Shown piece after piece: positions 5,756 to 6,232 of a stretch of 6,232 nucleotides of DNA. The number at the start of each line of letters is the position of its first letter. Positions within the stretch are counted from its first letter, which is position 1. Made by a program: the position numbers and the translations under genes. Origin of the DNA: Candidatus Coatesiibacteriota bacterium (GTDB lineage: Bacteria; RBG-13-66-14); the NCBI GenBank assembly GCA_030631385.1, contig DAOVLG010000115.1, forward strand, positions 1 through 6,232. Reading direction: 5' to 3'. The notes under the pieces are model-generated. The model ran no database searches. It saw only the letters and a list, made by a program, of their open reading frames with translations, and had not been told where the DNA came from.

Positions 5756-6232
5756 ATGAGAATGACCCTGATCCTTACGCTCGTACTCCTCGGAGCCGTC
5801 CTGGCCCGGGAGGAGGTCACCTACGATCCCTCCGGCGGCGGTGACCCGGGCGAGGTTACCTACGACCCCGAGGGTACGGAGGAAGAAGAGGAGACGACTC
5901 CGACCACCACCGGCAAGAACCTCCACGAACCGGGGGCCATCACCGCAGGGCTGACCCTGGGCTTCATGACCTGGCCCGAAAACAAGCCCTACGGCCATGA
6001 CGGCGGCGGCTTCCTGGTCGGGCTCTCCGGAGCGTACTACTTCGCAGAAAACCTGGCGGCGGTGCTCAACGTAGGCTTCGGCCTCGGCGAGTACACGACC
6101 CTGGTCCATCTGGATCTGGGTGCCCAGTACAACATCCCCCTGAGCGAGATGTTCACCGCCTTCGTCGGCGCCGGACTGGCCCTGGATATGGGTTCCTGGA
6201 AGACTTTCGACTACGACGACCGTGACGACGAC
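5756..6232 (+). CDS. Exported protein, probable outer-membrane beta-barrel (3' part missing)
   Basis: The 159 residues visible are open to the right edge. Residues 1-17 (MRMTLILTLVLLGAVLA) form a signal peptide with likely cleavage after VLA. The mature N-terminus is an acidic, low-complexity linker with two copies of EVTYDP (20-25 and 33-38), a run of five glutamates and a T-rich stretch (18-56). From about 58 on, alternating polar and hydrophobic strands with many glycines and aromatics (AITAGLTLGFMTW, GGFLVGLSGAYYF, AAVLNVGFGLGEY, LVHLDLGAQYNIPL, FTAFVGAGLAL) resemble an OmpA- or OprF-like eight-stranded porin-type barrel. The end of the visible part is Asp-rich (FDYDDRDDD), like a loop. 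The ATG at 5756 has AGAAGGA six bases upstream and its own promoter. I do not recognise a specific family. Barrel assignment is from strand pattern only. Confidence 0.75.
   Translation, partial: MRMTLILTLVLLGAVLAREEVTYDPSGGGDPGEVTYDPEGTEEEEETTPTTTGKNLHEPGAITAGLTLGFMTWPENKPYGHDGGGFLVGLSGAYYFAENLAAVLNVGFGLGEYTTLVHLDLGAQYNIPLSEMFTAFVGAGLALDMGSWKTFDYDDRDDD

Noticed and set aside
5672..6109. Minus-strand frame of 145 codons opposite the exported protein
   Set aside because: It covers both divergent promoters and the better-supported signal peptide and strand pattern of the plus-strand gene; no recognisable motif.
1..6232. CRISPR arrays, tRNA or rRNA genes, toxin-antitoxin pairs, phage genes
   Set aside because: No regularly spaced repeats, no cloverleaf or rRNA signatures, and no such proteins were found on either strand.

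Overview
The window is a piece of a GC-rich bacterial chromosome (roughly 60-65% GC outside one island). Every gene was identified by reading translated sequence, with no database search. The secreted, beta-rich protein at the right edge and the lipid-linked sugar-type UbiA enzyme at the left edge suggest an organism with an outer membrane. The pairing of TPR and Roadblock/LC7 genes is common in deep-branching and uncultured Gram-negative phyla. I cannot assign a phylum from sequence alone.

Layout, read in the direction of transcription from right to left on the minus strand. A divergent promoter region (about 5607-5755) separates a leftward operon from a rightward gene for a probable exported outer-membrane beta-barrel protein (5756 to the right edge, incomplete). 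The leftward operon runs: TPR protein with a long acidic, proline-rich tail (5606-4389); Roadblock/LC7 protein (4399-4040); HD-domain YqeK-type hydrolase (4003-3398); ribosomal silencing factor RsfS (3419-3030); 23S rRNA methyltransferase RlmH (3029-2562); arginyl-tRNA synthetase ArgS (2548-674). Gaps are -11, +36, -22, 0 and +13 bases, so this is very likely one transcript with translational coupling. A 216-base gap with a possible weak terminator and a possible extended -10 promoter then leads to an incomplete UbiA-family polyprenyl-phosphate phosphoribosyltransferase-like gene (457 to the left edge).

The theme is translation and ribosome state: yqeK-rsfS-rlmH is a widespread cluster, here joined to argS. 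The usual nadD upstream of yqeK is absent, and a TPR/Roadblock pair sits in its place. That pair resembles scaffolding modules of small-GTPase (MglA/MglB-like) systems, but no GTPase is visible here.

The most notable oddities are in argS. The HIGH-type ATP-binding signature reads LVVN instead of the usual H-V/I-G-H. The middle third of the gene is an AT-rich island (down to about 28% GC in a gene otherwise around 65-70%) that coincides with extra residues. I found no convincing new defence, mobile or CRISPR system; the window looks like a housekeeping operon with a few unusual parts.
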